DNA of 64,000 nt, taken from NCBI RefSeq assembly GCF_024172095.1, contig NZ_JAMZDX010000003.1, positions 1,412,120 to 1,476,119 of the forward strand. Direction: 5' to 3'. Below are positions 35,675-43,889 of this stretch, in pieces. The notes under the pieces were generated by a model that was given only the letters and a program-made list of their open reading frames with translations, was not told where the DNA came from and did not search any database. This DNA comes from Kitasatospora cinereorecta. GTDB lineage: Bacteria > Actinomycetota > Actinomycetes > Streptomycetales > Streptomycetaceae. Position 1 is the first letter of the stretch; each line of letters starts with the position of its first letter. The translations under genes and the position numbers were made by a program.

Positions 35675-35727
35675 CGAGGGCGCCCCCGCCAGTGACATCC
35701 GTCACAGCGGGGGCGCCCTCGTCTTTT
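35675..35727 (+). terminator. Intrinsic terminator after divIVA
   Basis: 15-bp outer stem CGAGGGCGCCCCCGC with its complement at 35707-35721. An inner GTGAC/GTCAC stem extends it, and TCTTTT follows. It ends 11 nt downstream onward from the divIVA stop and closes the dcw cluster. Confidence 0.92.
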
Positions 35728-35731
35728 CACC

Positions 35732-35878
35732 AGGGGCTCGGGGAACCGCGACGCCGACCCCGGGGCTGGGTTCCTGGCGGGGGTTGGCCAACCACGAGAA
35801 GAGGGGCGCGGGGAACTGCGGCGTCGAGCCTGCCTCAAGCAGAGTGCGTGGCTGGTCGCGCAGTTCCTCGCGCCCCTC
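35732..35878. repeat. Second set of GGGGCGCGGGGAACTGCG intergenic repeats
   Basis: AGGGGCTCGGGGAACCGCG (35732-35750) and GAGGGGCGCGGGGAACTGCG (35801-35820), with an inverted copy CGCGCAGTTCCTCGCGCCCC (from 35857). The last two can pair across a 36-nt loop. They fill the gap between convergent divIVA and ileS, as at 3412-3590. Confidence 0.8.
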
Positions 35879-35887
35879 AAGAGCTGC

Positions 35888-38800
35888 TCAGGCCTTGCGG
35901 AGCTGGAAGGTGAAGCCGAGGCCCTCGTCGGTGAAGCTCTCGGACTCCCAGTCGGCGGCGCCGGCGGCGAAGTCGGTGGCGAGGACCTCGTCGGCGACCA
36001 GCGGGCCGTGCTCGGCGATGGCTTCGGCGGTCTCCTCGTTGGCGGCCCGCCAGCGCAGGACGATCCGGTCGGCGACGTCGAGGCCGGAGTTCTTCCGGGC
36101 CTCCTGGATCTGGCGGATGGCGTCGCGGGCGATGCCGAGCCGCTTGAGCTCCGGGGTGATGGCGAGGTCGAGGGCGACGGTGGCGCCGGCCTCGTTGGCG
36201 ACGGCCCAGCCCTCGCGCGGGGTCTCGGTGATGATCACCTCGTCCGGCGACAGCTCGACCCGCTCGCCGTTCAGCTCGACCCCGGTGGTGCCGGTGGCCC
36301 GCAGCTCGGCGGCGAGGACGGCGGCGTCCGCGGCGGCGACCGCCTTGGCGACGTCCTGGACGCCCTTGCCGAACCGCTTGCCGAGGGCGCGGAAGTTGGC
36401 CTTGGCGGAGGTGTCGACGAGCGAGGCGCCGACGCCGGCCAGCGACTCCAGGGTGGTGACGTTGAGCTCCTCGGCGATCTGCGCGCGCAGGTCGGCGGGC
36501 AGCTCGTCCCAGCCCTGGGCGGCGATCAGGGCCCGGGAGAGCGGCTGACGGGTCTTCACCCCGGACTCGGCGCGGGTGGCGCGGCCGAGTTCGACCAGGC
36601 GGCGGACCAGGGCCATGTTCCGGGACAGCGCGGGGTCGACGAGGGTCTCGTCGGCGACCGGCCAGGTGGCGAGGTGGACCGAGACCGGGGCGTCGGGGGC
36701 GACCGGGACGACCAGGTCCTGCCAGACCCGCTCGGTGATGAACGGGGTGAGCGGGGCCATCAGCCGGGTGACGGTCTCCAGCGCCTCGTGCAGGGTGGCG
36801 AGCGCGGCGGCGTCGCCCTGCCAGAAGCGCCGGCGGCCGCGGCGGACGTACCAGTTGGAGAGGTCGTCGACGAAGGCGGACAGCAGCTTGCCGGCCCGCT
36901 GGGTGTCGTACGCCTCCAGGGCGGCGTCCACCTCGCGGACCAGGGTGTTCAGCTCGGAGAGCACCCAGCGGTCCAGCTGCGGGCGGTCCGCCGGCGCCGG
37001 GTCGGCGGCGGACGGCGCCCAGCCGGCGGTGCGGGCGTACAGGGCCTGGAAGGCGACGGTGTTCCAGTAGGTCAGCAGCGTCTTGCGGACGACCTCCTGG
37101 ATGGTGCCGTGGCCGACCCGGCGGGCGGACCAGGGCGAGCCGCCGGCGGCCATGAACCACCGGACGGCGTCGGCGCCGTGCTGGTCCATCAGCGGGATCG
37201 GCTGCAGGATGTTGCCCAGGTGCTTGGACATCTTGCGGCCGTCCTCGGCGAGGATGTGGCCGAGGCAGACCACGTTCTCGTAGGAGGACTTGTCGAAGAC
37301 CAGGGTGCCGACGGCCATCAGGGTGTAGAACCAGCCGCGGGTCTGGTCGATCGCCTCGGAGATGAACTGCGCCGGGTAGCGCTTCTCGAACAGCTCCTTG
37401 TTGCGGTACGGGTAGCCGTACTGGGCGAACGGCATGGAGCCCGAGTCGTACCAGGCGTCGATCACCTCGGGGACGCGCACGGCGGTGCCGGAGCACTGCG
37501 GGCACCCGAAGGTCACGTCGTCGATGAACGGCCGGTGCGGGTCCAGGCCGGACTGGTCGGTGCCGGTCAGCTCGGAGAGCTCGGCCAGCGAGCCGACGCA
37601 GGTCAGGTGGTCGTCCTCGCAGCGCCAGATCGGCAGCGGGGTGCCCCAGTAGCGGTTGCGGCTGAGCGCCCAGTCGATGTTGTTGTTCAGCCAGTCGCCG
37701 AAGCGGCCGTGCTTGACGTTCTCCGGGTACCAGTTGGTGGCTTCGTTCTCCCGGATCAGGGCGTCCTTGACCGCGGTGGTGCGGATGTACCAGGACGGCT
37801 GCGCGTAGTAGAGCAGCGCGGTGTGGCAGCGCCAGCAGTGCGGGTAGCTGTGCTCGTACGGCAGGTGGCGGAAGAGCAGGCCGCGGTCCTTGAGGTCGGC
37901 GACCAGGGCCTCGTCGGCCTTCTTGAAGAAGATGCCGCCGACCAGCGGGACCTCCTCCTCGAAGGTGCCGTCGGCGCGGACCGGGTTGACCACCGGCAGG
38001 CCGTACTTGCGGCAGGTGGCGAGGTCGTCGGCGCCGAAGGCGGGCGACTGGTGGACGATGCCGGTGCCGTCCTCGGTGGTGACGTACTCGGCGTTGAGGA
38101 CGTAGTGGGCGTCCTCGATCTCGACCAGGTCGAACGGCCGGCGGTAGGCCCAGCGCTCCATCTCGGCGCCGGTGAACGACTCGCCGGTGGTCTCCCAGCC
38201 CTCGCCGAGCGCCTTGCCGACCAGCGGCTCGGCGACGACCAGCTGCTCGGTGCCGTCGGTGGCCACCACGTAGGTGACGTCCGGGTGCACGGCGGCGGCG
38301 GTGTTGGAGACCAGGGTCCACGGGGTGGTCGTCCACACCAGCAGCGCGGCGCGGCCGGCCAGCGGGCCGGAGGTGAGCGGGAAGCGGACGTAGACCGAGG
38401 GGTCGACCACGGTCTCGTAGCCCTGGGCCAGCTCGTGGTCGGACAGGCCGGTGCCGCAGCGCGGGCACCAGGGGGAGACCCGGTGGTCCTGGACCAGCAG
38501 GCCCTTGTCGAAGATCTGCTTGAGGGACCACCAGACCGACTCGATGTAGTCGGGGTCCATGGTGCGGTACGCCTGGTCGAGGTCGACCCAGTAGCCCATC
38601 CGCTCGGTGAGCTTGACGAACTCGTCGGTGTGCCGGGTGACCGACTCGCGGCACTTGGCGTTGAACTCGGCGATGCCGAACGCCTCGATGTCCTGCTTGC
38701 CGGAGAAGCCCAGCTCCTTCTCCACGGCCAGCTCGACCGGCAGGCCGTGGCAGTCCCAGCCGGCCTTGCGGGCGACGTGGTAGCCCTTCATGGTCCGGAA

Positions 38801-39016
38801 ACGGGGGAAGACGTCCTTGAAGACGCGGGCCTCGATGTGGTGGGCGCCGGGCATGCCGTTGGCGGTCGGCGGGCCCTCGTAGAACACCCACTCGGGGCGG
38901 CCCTCGGACTGCTCCAGGCTGCGCCGGAACACCTTGTTGTCCTGCCAGAAGCTCAGGATCTGGTGCTCCAGGGCAGGCAGGTCGACCTGCGCGGGAACGG
39001 GGTTGTAGGTGCTCAT
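35888..39016 (-). CDS. ileS: Isoleucyl-tRNA synthetase, type 2, with GAHH signature
   Basis: Class Ia aminoacyl-tRNA synthetase charging tRNA-Ile, 1042 residues. The catalytic site opens with YEGPPTANGMPGAHH: the class I HxGH signature is replaced by G57-A58-H59-H60. The second signature is K595-MSKH, followed by LGN as in the eukaryote-like type 2 enzymes. The editing domain includes LVWTTTPWTLVSNTAAAVHP. The C-terminal domain is the long type 2 form. ATG 39016 follows a GGAGG that lies in the T-box leader. Type 2 IleRS enzymes are generally mupirocin-tolerant. Confidence 0.97.
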   Translation of the reverse strand: MSTYNPVPAQVDLPALEHQILSFWQDNKVFRRSLEQSEGRPEWVFYEGPPTANGMPGAHHIEARVFKDVFPRFRTMKGYHVARKAGWDCHGLPVELAVEKELGFSGKQDIEAFGIAEFNAKCRESVTRHTDEFVKLTERMGYWVDLDQAYRTMDPDYIESVWWSLKQIFDKGLLVQDHRVSPWCPRCGTGLSDHELAQGYETVVDPSVYVRFPLTSGPLAGRAALLVWTTTPWTLVSNTAAAVHPDVTYVVATDGTEQLVVAEPLVGKALGEGWETTGESFTGAEMERWAYRRPFDLVEIEDAHYVLNAEYVTTEDGTGIVHQSPAFGADDLATCRKYGLPVVNPVRADGTFEEEVPLVGGIFFKKADEALVADLKDRGLLFRHLPYEHSYPHCWRCHTALLYYAQPSWYIRTTAVKDALIRENEATNWYPENVKHGRFGDWLNNNIDWALSRNRYWGTPLPIWRCEDDHLTCVGSLAELSELTGTDQSGLDPHRPFIDDVTFGCPQCSGTAVRVPEVIDAWYDSGSMPFAQYGYPYRNKELFEKRYPAQFISEAIDQTRGWFYTLMAVGTLVFDKSSYENVVCLGHILAEDGRKMSKHLGNILQPIPLMDQHGADAVRWFMAAGGSPWSARRVGHGTIQEVVRKTLLTYWNTVAFQALYARTAGWAPSAADPAPADRPQLDRWVLSELNTLVREVDAALEAYDTQRAGKLLSAFVDDLSNWYVRRGRRRFWQGDAAALATLHEALETVTRLMAPLTPFITERVWQDLVVPVAPDAPVSVHLATWPVADETLVDPALSRNMALVRRLVELGRATRAESGVKTRQPLSRALIAAQGWDELPADLRAQIAEELNVTTLESLAGVGASLVDTSAKANFRALGKRFGKGVQDVAKAVAAADAAVLAAELRATGTTGVELNGERVELSPDEVIITETPREGWAVANEAGATVALDLAITPELKRLGIARDAIRQIQEARKNSGLDVADRIVLRWRAANEETAEAIAEHGPLVADEVLATDFAAGAADWESESFTDEGLGFTFQLRKA

Positions 39017-39019
39017 CGC

Positions 39020-39290
39020 GGGCGTCTACCTCCGACGGATGCGTGGACTGGCTCCGACGGAGGGACGAGACGGCAGGCCGCCCCGCGGTACCACCCTCCT
39101 TGGCCGCGGTACTGCTTGCGACCCTCTTGTTTGGGGGTTGCAGCCGGTTCTAACGGGCCCGGGAAGGGCCTTTCTTCCGGCGGCTCCGGGGTGATCTTCC
39201 CGCCGCGCACACCCCCGGGCTCACACCGTCCCCGGGTCGCTCATGGCTGCGTACGTCGGTACTCGTCCCATCTGCGCCTTGCAGGTGCCA
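39020..39290 (-). promoter_or_regulatory. T-box riboswitch of ileS (specifier ATC)
   Basis: On the minus strand the leader contains a Stem I region with GGGACGAGTACCG, a specifier loop GAAGATCACCCC with the isoleucine codon ATC (39193-39195), and the invariant T-box sequence GGTGGTACCGCGG (TGGTACCGCG at 39084-39093). Downstream, CCTCCG (about 39057-39062) can pair with the CGGAGG that is the ileS ribosome binding site. No terminator with a T-run is present, so this is a translational T-box: uncharged tRNA-Ile would free the ribosome binding site. Confidence 0.93.
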
Positions 39291-39497
39291 GTGTATCGGG
39301 CTTTGCAACCCGGATTAGTCGATGACGATCTGGGCACAACTTGGGCAGCACTCGTGCAACGGCGGCTGCGCGGGTGGGATGGACGAGCCGTTTCGGTATG
39401 TCCCGTTGTGACCGGATTCGCTGGGGATTATCGTTCCGGCACCGGAAGATCGTCGGGAACCGACGGTTCGAATGATTCGTAGATGAGGTCGAAAGCC

Positions 39498-40079
39498 ATG
39501 GCTGAGAAGGCGACAGGGACCGCGACCAAGAGGTCGCGCAAGGCTGTGGCGGGCGACTCAGGGGAGGGGACCGTGAGCACTGCACGGCGTAAGACCAGCA
39601 CCGGAACCGGCCACACGGCGGCCACCAGCCGCACGCACCTGTCCGCGGGCACCGGTGCCCGGGGCGGCGCCGAGTCGGTCGACCCGGCCGAGCTGCCGGT
39701 CCGCCCCGGCGAGGACCCGTGGACGTCCGTCGAGGTGGCCGAGCTGCACGCCGAGCTGGAGACCGACCTGCAGCGGCTGCGCGCCGAGATCGAGGCCGCC
39801 GAGGCCGCGATCGCCGGCCTGATGCGGGACTCCAACGACGGCGCGGGCGACGACCAGGTCGACGCCGGTACCAAGAACATCAACCGGGAGAGCGAGCTCG
39901 CGCTGGCCAACAACGCCCGCGACAGCCTGGCCCAGACCGAGCGGGCGCTGGCCCGGCTGGAGGGCGTCGGCTTCGGCATCTGCGAGTCCTGCGGCCAGCC
40001 GATCGGCAAGGCCCGGGTGCAGGCCTTCCCGCGGGCGACGCTCTGCGTCACCTGCAAGGCCAAGCAGGAACGCCGGTAG
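39498..40079 (+). CDS. TraR/DksA-type C4 zinc finger protein
   Basis: 193-residue protein. A basic, alanine/threonine-rich N-terminus (1-75) precedes a DksA-like coiled coil (about 80-150) with SNDGAGDDQVDAGTKN. The C4 zinc finger GICESCGQPIGKAR...LCVTCKAKQ is at the end. DksA-family proteins bind RNA polymerase through its secondary channel; this actinobacterial form is uncharacterised to my knowledge. ATG 39498 is favoured by GAGGT 8 nt upstream over ATG 39483. It is divergent from ileS and followed by lspA. Confidence 0.9.
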   Translation: MAEKATGTATKRSRKAVAGDSGEGTVSTARRKTSTGTGHTAATSRTHLSAGTGARGGAESVDPAELPVRPGEDPWTSVEVAELHAELETDLQRLRAEIEAAEAAIAGLMRDSNDGAGDDQVDAGTKNINRESELALANNARDSLAQTERALARLEGVGFGICESCGQPIGKARVQAFPRATLCVTCKAKQERR

Positions 40080-40164
40080 GGCAGGCCGTCCACCGGGCTC
40101 TCGCCCGGTCGCAGGCCATGGGGGCGGGCGTTGCCGTACGCTCGTCCCCATAACCCCGACCACC

Positions 40165-40827
40165 ATGCACACGGCAGCGGAGCGGATCATCAGCACTCCA
40201 GGTTCCCCCCAGACCCAGGGCGACGCCGTCCCCACCGCCCGCACCCCGCAGGACGAGCCGGAGGCAGCGACGGACGAGAGCACCGCGCCCGCCGGGGCCA
40301 CCGCCGCGAGCGGCGCCCGGGCGCTGGTCCGCCGCCGCCGGGTCGGCGTGCTGCTGACCGTCGCCCTGCTGGCGTACCTGATCGACCTCGGCTCCAAGCT
40401 GCTGGTCGTCGCCCGGCTGGAGGGCCACTCGCCGATCCAGGTGATCGGCGACGTGATGACCTTCCAGGTGATCCGCAACCCCGGCGCCGCCTTCGGCATG
40501 GGCCAGGCGATGACCGTGGTCTTCACCGCCATCGCCGCCGCCGTGATCGTGGTGATCTGGCGGATCGCCCGCAAGCTGTACAGCCTGCCCTGGGCCATCG
40601 CGCTCGGCCTGCTGCTCGGTGGCGCCTTCGGCAACCTCACCGACCGGCTGTTCCGCTCGCCCGGGATCTTCCGCGGGCACGTGGTGGACTTCATCTCCGT
40701 CCAGCACTTCGCCGTCTTCAACCTCGCCGACTCGGCGATCGTCTGCGGCGGCATCCTGGTGGTGCTGCTCTCCTTCCGCGGCTCCAACCCGGACGGCACC
40801 GTCCACCACAGCGCCAAGAAGCAGTAG
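40165..40827 (+). CDS. lspA: Lipoprotein signal peptidase II
   Basis: Membrane aspartyl protease that cleaves signal peptides of prolipoproteins after lipidation. The 220 residues have a disordered, Ala/Thr/Pro-rich N-terminal extension (1-60) typical of streptomycetes and four membrane helices. The catalytic aspartates are in GGAFGNLTDRLF and FNLADSAIVCGG; NPGAAFG is also conserved. ATG 40165 gives the HTAAERIISTP N-terminus shared with relatives. Confidence 0.95.
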   Translation: MHTAAERIISTPGSPQTQGDAVPTARTPQDEPEAATDESTAPAGATAASGARALVRRRRVGVLLTVALLAYLIDLGSKLLVVARLEGHSPIQVIGDVMTFQVIRNPGAAFGMGQAMTVVFTAIAAAVIVVIWRIARKLYSLPWAIALGLLLGGAFGNLTDRLFRSPGIFRGHVVDFISVQHFAVFNLADSAIVCGGILVVLLSFRGSNPDGTVHHSAKKQ

Positions 40828-40835
40828 CTTGCCCC

Positions 40836-40880
40836 TCCCGGGCGGGCGCCCCACCGAGGCGTAAGGGGCGCGGCCCGGGA
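40836..40880. terminator. Hairpin after lspA
   Basis: TCCCGGGC pairs with GCCCGGGA and, inside, GCGCCCC pairs with GGGGCGC around a 12-nt loop. It starts 9 nt after the lspA stop and ends before the rluD promoter, so it probably separates the two transcripts. There is no T-run. Confidence 0.65.
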
Positions 40881-40885
40881 TCCGG

Positions 40886-40891
40886 CATACT
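40886..40891 (+). promoter_or_regulatory. -10 element CATACT for leaderless rluD
   Basis: CATACT ends 7 nt before the rluD GTG at 40899, placing the expected transcript start at the start codon. No Shine-Dalgarno sequence is present in between. Confidence 0.5.
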
Positions 40892-40898
40892 CGTACGG

Positions 40899-41837
40899 GT
40901 GAGTACCGCAGCGCAGACCCGCAGCCTCCCCGTTCCCGACGGCCTGGAGGGCGAGCGACTCGACGCCGCCCTGGCCCGGATGTTCGGTTTCTCCCGGACG
41001 AAGGCCGCCGAGCTGGCCGCCGAGGGCAAGGTGACGCTGGACGGCGCCGTCGCCGGCAAGTCCGACCGGGTCACCGCCGGCGCCTGGCTGGAGGTCGAGA
41101 TCCCGGCCCCGGCCGCCCCGGTGCAGATCGTCGCCGAGCCGGTCGACGGGATGCGGATCATCCACGACGACGACCACGTCGTGGTCATCGACAAGCCCGT
41201 CGGCGTCGCCGCCCACCCCAGCCCCGGCTGGACCGGCCCGACCGTCATCGGCGGCCTCGCCGCGGCCGGCTACCGGATCTCCACCTCCGGCGCCGCCGAG
41301 CGCCAGGGCGTGGTCCACCGCCTCGACGTCGGCACCTCCGGGATCATGGTGGTCGCCAAGTCCGAGCGCGCCTACACCGACCTCAAGCGCCAGTTCCACG
41401 ACCGGATCACCGCCAAGCGCTACAACGCGCTGGTCCAGGGCCACCCGGACCCGCTGTCCGGCACCGTCGACGCGCCGATCGGCCGCCACCCCAGCAGCGA
41501 CTGGAAGTGGGCGGTCACCCGCGACGGCAAGCCCTCGATCACCCACTACGACCTGATCGAGGCCTACCGGGCCGCCTCGCTGCTCGACATCAAGCTGGAG
41601 ACCGGCCGCACCCACCAGATCCGGGTGCACATGTCCGCGCTGCGCCACCCCTGCGTCGGCGACCTCACCTACGGCGCCGACCCGACCCTCGCCAAGCGCC
41701 TCGGCCTGACCCGCCAGTGGCTGCACGCCGTCTCGCTCGGCTTCGAGCACCCCGAGGACGGGCAGTGGGTCGAGTTCACCAGCGAGTACCCCGCCGACCT
41801 GCAGCAGGCGCTCGACGTGATCGCCGCGGAGAGCTGA
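40899..41837 (+). CDS. rluD: RluA/RluD-family RNA pseudouridine synthase
   Basis: Converts uridines of 23S rRNA to pseudouridine; 312 residues. An S4 RNA-binding domain (about 15-75, ERLDAALARMFGFSRTKAAE) precedes the catalytic domain. The catalytic aspartate is in VHRLDVGTSGIMVVAK; GRTHQIRVHM and DLTYGAD are also conserved. The frame is open to 40131, but GTG 40899 gives the normal start and appears leaderless. Subfamily assignment (RluD rather than RluC/A) is by similarity. Confidence 0.92.
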   Translation: MSTAAQTRSLPVPDGLEGERLDAALARMFGFSRTKAAELAAEGKVTLDGAVAGKSDRVTAGAWLEVEIPAPAAPVQIVAEPVDGMRIIHDDDHVVVIDKPVGVAAHPSPGWTGPTVIGGLAAAGYRISTSGAAERQGVVHRLDVGTSGIMVVAKSERAYTDLKRQFHDRITAKRYNALVQGHPDPLSGTVDAPIGRHPSSDWKWAVTRDGKPSITHYDLIEAYRAASLLDIKLETGRTHQIRVHMSALRHPCVGDLTYGADPTLAKRLGLTRQWLHAVSLGFEHPEDGQWVEFTSEYPADLQQALDVIAAES

Positions 41838-41838
41838 G

Positions 41839-42300
41839 ATGACCGAGACGATCCTGGTCGCCGCCTCCGAGGCCGAACTGGCCCAGGTGCGGTCGATCCG
41901 CCGTGAGGTGTTCGTCGAGGAGCAGAACGTCCCCGAGGAACTGGAGTACGACACGTACGACGCCACCTCGGTGCACGTCCTCGCCCTCGGCGCGGACGGC
42001 ACCCCGCTGGGCACCGGCCGGCTGATCCACGGCGCCCAGGCGCTGGAGCTCACCGGCGGCAAGCAGGGCCGGGTGCTGCTCGGCCGGCTCGCCGTGGTCA
42101 AGGCCGCCCGGGGCACCGGCCTCGGCGCCCGCCTGGTCCGAGCGCTCGAGCAGGCCGGCCGCGAGCACGGCGGCACCGAGCTGGAACTGCACGCCCAGGT
42201 CCAGGCGCTCGGCTTCTACGAGCGGCTCGGCTACGCCGCCGAGGGCGCCGTCTACCAGGACGCCGGCATCCCGCACCGCACCATGACCAGGGCTCTCTAG
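41839..42300 (+). CDS. GNAT-family N-acetyltransferase
   Basis: 153-residue acetyl-CoA-dependent acetyltransferase. The N-terminus has IRREVFVEEQNVPEELEYD, the acetyl-CoA site is VLLGRLAVVKAARGTGLGARLVRALE, and ALGFYERLGYAAEG ends the fold. The pattern resembles ElaA-like small-molecule acetyltransferases; the substrate is unknown. ATG 41839 starts one base after the rluD stop, so the two are co-transcribed. Confidence 0.9.
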   Translation: MTETILVAASEAELAQVRSIRREVFVEEQNVPEELEYDTYDATSVHVLALGADGTPLGTGRLIHGAQALELTGGKQGRVLLGRLAVVKAARGTGLGARLVRALEQAGREHGGTELELHAQVQALGFYERLGYAAEGAVYQDAGIPHRTMTRAL

Positions 42301-42313
42301 CACTTCCGTCGCG

Positions 42314-43360
42314 CTACAGCTTCTCCGACCCCGCGTCCGGGCCGGCCTCGCCGGTGCGGACGCGGGGGAGGGCGTACGGGTGGTGGTCGCGCAGGTGGGC
42401 GACCAGCTGCTCGCGGATGTCGAAGCGCAGCGCCGCCGCCTCGTCCGGCCCCGCGGCTGTCATGCCGGCCCGGACCACCAGGGTGTTCGGGGTGGTGTCG
42501 GTGACCTGCAGCGCCCACTCCCGGCCGTCCCACAGCGGATGCGCCCGCAGCCGCTCGTGCAGCACCGCCCGCAGCTCGGCCACCGGGGTGGTGTGGTCCA
42601 GGTGCAGCACCACCGTGGCGAGCAGGCCCGGGTCGCGGCGGGTCCAGTTCTCGAACGGCTTGGAGACGAAGTAGGAGACCGGCACCACCAGCCGCCGGTG
42701 GTCCCACAGCCGCAGCACCAGGTAGGAGAGGGTGATCTCCTCCACGGTGCCCTGCTGGCCGTCCACCACCACGGTGTCCCCGATCCGGACGGTGTCGCTG
42801 AAGGCCATCTGCAGCCCGGCGAAGAAGTTGCCCAGGGTCGACTGGGCGGCGATGCCGGCCACGATGCCGATGATGCCCGCCGACGCCAGCAGGCTCGCCC
42901 CGACCGTGCGCATCGCCTCGAAGGTCAGCAGCGCCGCCCCGATCGTCACCACCCAGATCAGCGCCTCGGCGACCCGGCGCAGCAGGGACAGCTGGGTGCG
43001 CACCCGCTGCACCCGGGACGCGTCCTCGGTCACCGTCTCGTACCGGCTGAGCACCGCCTCCAGCACCGCCGTCGTGACCCGGGCGGCCAGCCAGCCGCAG
43101 CAGACGATCAGGGCGATCAGCAGGCCGTGCCGTACGTCCGTGTCCTCCGACCCGCCGAAGAGCCGCTTCAGCGGATGGCCGAGCAGCAGCAGCGCCAGCA
43201 GCACCACCAGCTGCAAGGGCACCCGGCAGCGGCGCAGCAGCTCCCACAGCGGCGCCTCCGGGTGCCGGGCGGCGACCCGCTGGAGCGCCCGGTCGACGAT
43301 CCAGCCGATCAGGAGGGTCGCGACCACGGCGGCGAGCAGGCTGACGAGCGGCCAGAGCAC
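42314..43360 (-). CDS. MscS-family mechanosensitive channel
   Basis: About 348 residues. Several membrane helices (from LWPLVSLLAAVVATLLIGWI) lead to the MscS pore helix SAGIIGIVAGIAAQSTLGNF and the beta domain FSDTVRIGDTVVVDGQQGTVEEI. A cytoplasmic vestibule domain follows. GTG 43360 is chosen because GAGG lies 6 nt upstream; an ATG at 43396 would add 12 residues but has no ribosome binding site. It converges on the GNAT gene with 13 nt between stops. Expected to open under osmotic downshift. Confidence 0.9.
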   Translation of the reverse strand: MLWPLVSLLAAVVATLLIGWIVDRALQRVAARHPEAPLWELLRRCRVPLQLVVLLALLLLGHPLKRLFGGSEDTDVRHGLLIALIVCCGWLAARVTTAVLEAVLSRYETVTEDASRVQRVRTQLSLLRRVAEALIWVVTIGAALLTFEAMRTVGASLLASAGIIGIVAGIAAQSTLGNFFAGLQMAFSDTVRIGDTVVVDGQQGTVEEITLSYLVLRLWDHRRLVVPVSYFVSKPFENWTRRDPGLLATVVLHLDHTTPVAELRAVLHERLRAHPLWDGREWALQVTDTTPNTLVVRAGMTAAGPDEAAALRFDIREQLVAHLRDHHPYALPRVRTGEAGPDAGSEKL

Positions 43361-43466
43361 GGGACACCTCACGGAATCCGGGGTGCTTCGCACCATACCG
43401 CGCCGATTCGTCCCCCTCCGCGGTGCCGGCGGCCGACGGTGTGTCAGCCCGTCCGCCCGTACGGCC

Positions 43467-43472
43467 TATGAT
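43467..43472 (+). promoter_or_regulatory. -10 element TATGAT upstream of 43512 gene
   Basis: Near-consensus TATGAT, 40 nt before the start of the small conserved gene, in the 151-nt divergent gap with the MscS gene. The -35 is poor. Confidence 0.4.
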
Positions 43473-43511
43473 CGGGAGGTCGGTACGGCAGGATCCAGCG
43501 GGGTGGGGAAG

Positions 43512-43829
43512 ATGGCGTCGGAGTACGAGATCAGCGACGACGAGCTGATGGAGGTCGCCGACAACCCGGCGCAGGCCGCCGAGCTGCACAAGGCGCTCCG
43601 TACGCTCGCGTCCAACCCGAAGGTCGGCGGTGAGCTGCAGGCGCTCGCCCGCGAGGCGCTGTCCGGCCGGATCGGCATCGCCGAGATGATCCAGTCCCCG
43701 CGCTACCTCGACGCCGTCGGCGTGAAGCTGGAGGAGATGCGCCGCGCCGCCGACGACATGTCGCCGGAGGAGCGCAAGGCCTCCGACGAGCGCGCCCGCA
43801 AGATGCGCGACGAGCAGCAGCGGGACTGA
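43512..43829 (+). CDS. Small conserved acidic protein, function unknown
   Basis: 105-residue soluble protein with no recognised catalytic motif. It is helical and highly charged: EYEISDDELMEVADNPAQAA at the N-terminus and SPEERKASDERARKMRDEQQ at the end. I believe similar proteins occur throughout streptomycetes. ATG 43512 is preceded by GTGGGGAAG, a weak ribosome binding site. It lies 60 nt before the hydrolase-ABC fusion gene, which has its own -10 element. Confidence 0.75.
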   Translation: MASEYEISDDELMEVADNPAQAAELHKALRTLASNPKVGGELQALAREALSGRIGIAEMIQSPRYLDAVGVKLEEMRRAADDMSPEERKASDERARKMRDEQQRD

Positions 43830-43889
43830 GACCCCCACCGGGGTGCCCTTACGGCTCGCCTACACGCCGCCTGACTACGATCGGTGGCC

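Noticed and set aside
36008..39325. 1105-residue plus-strand frame opposite ileS
   Set aside because: Gly/Val/Ala/Asp-rich shadow of ileS with no domain; it also runs through the T-box leader.
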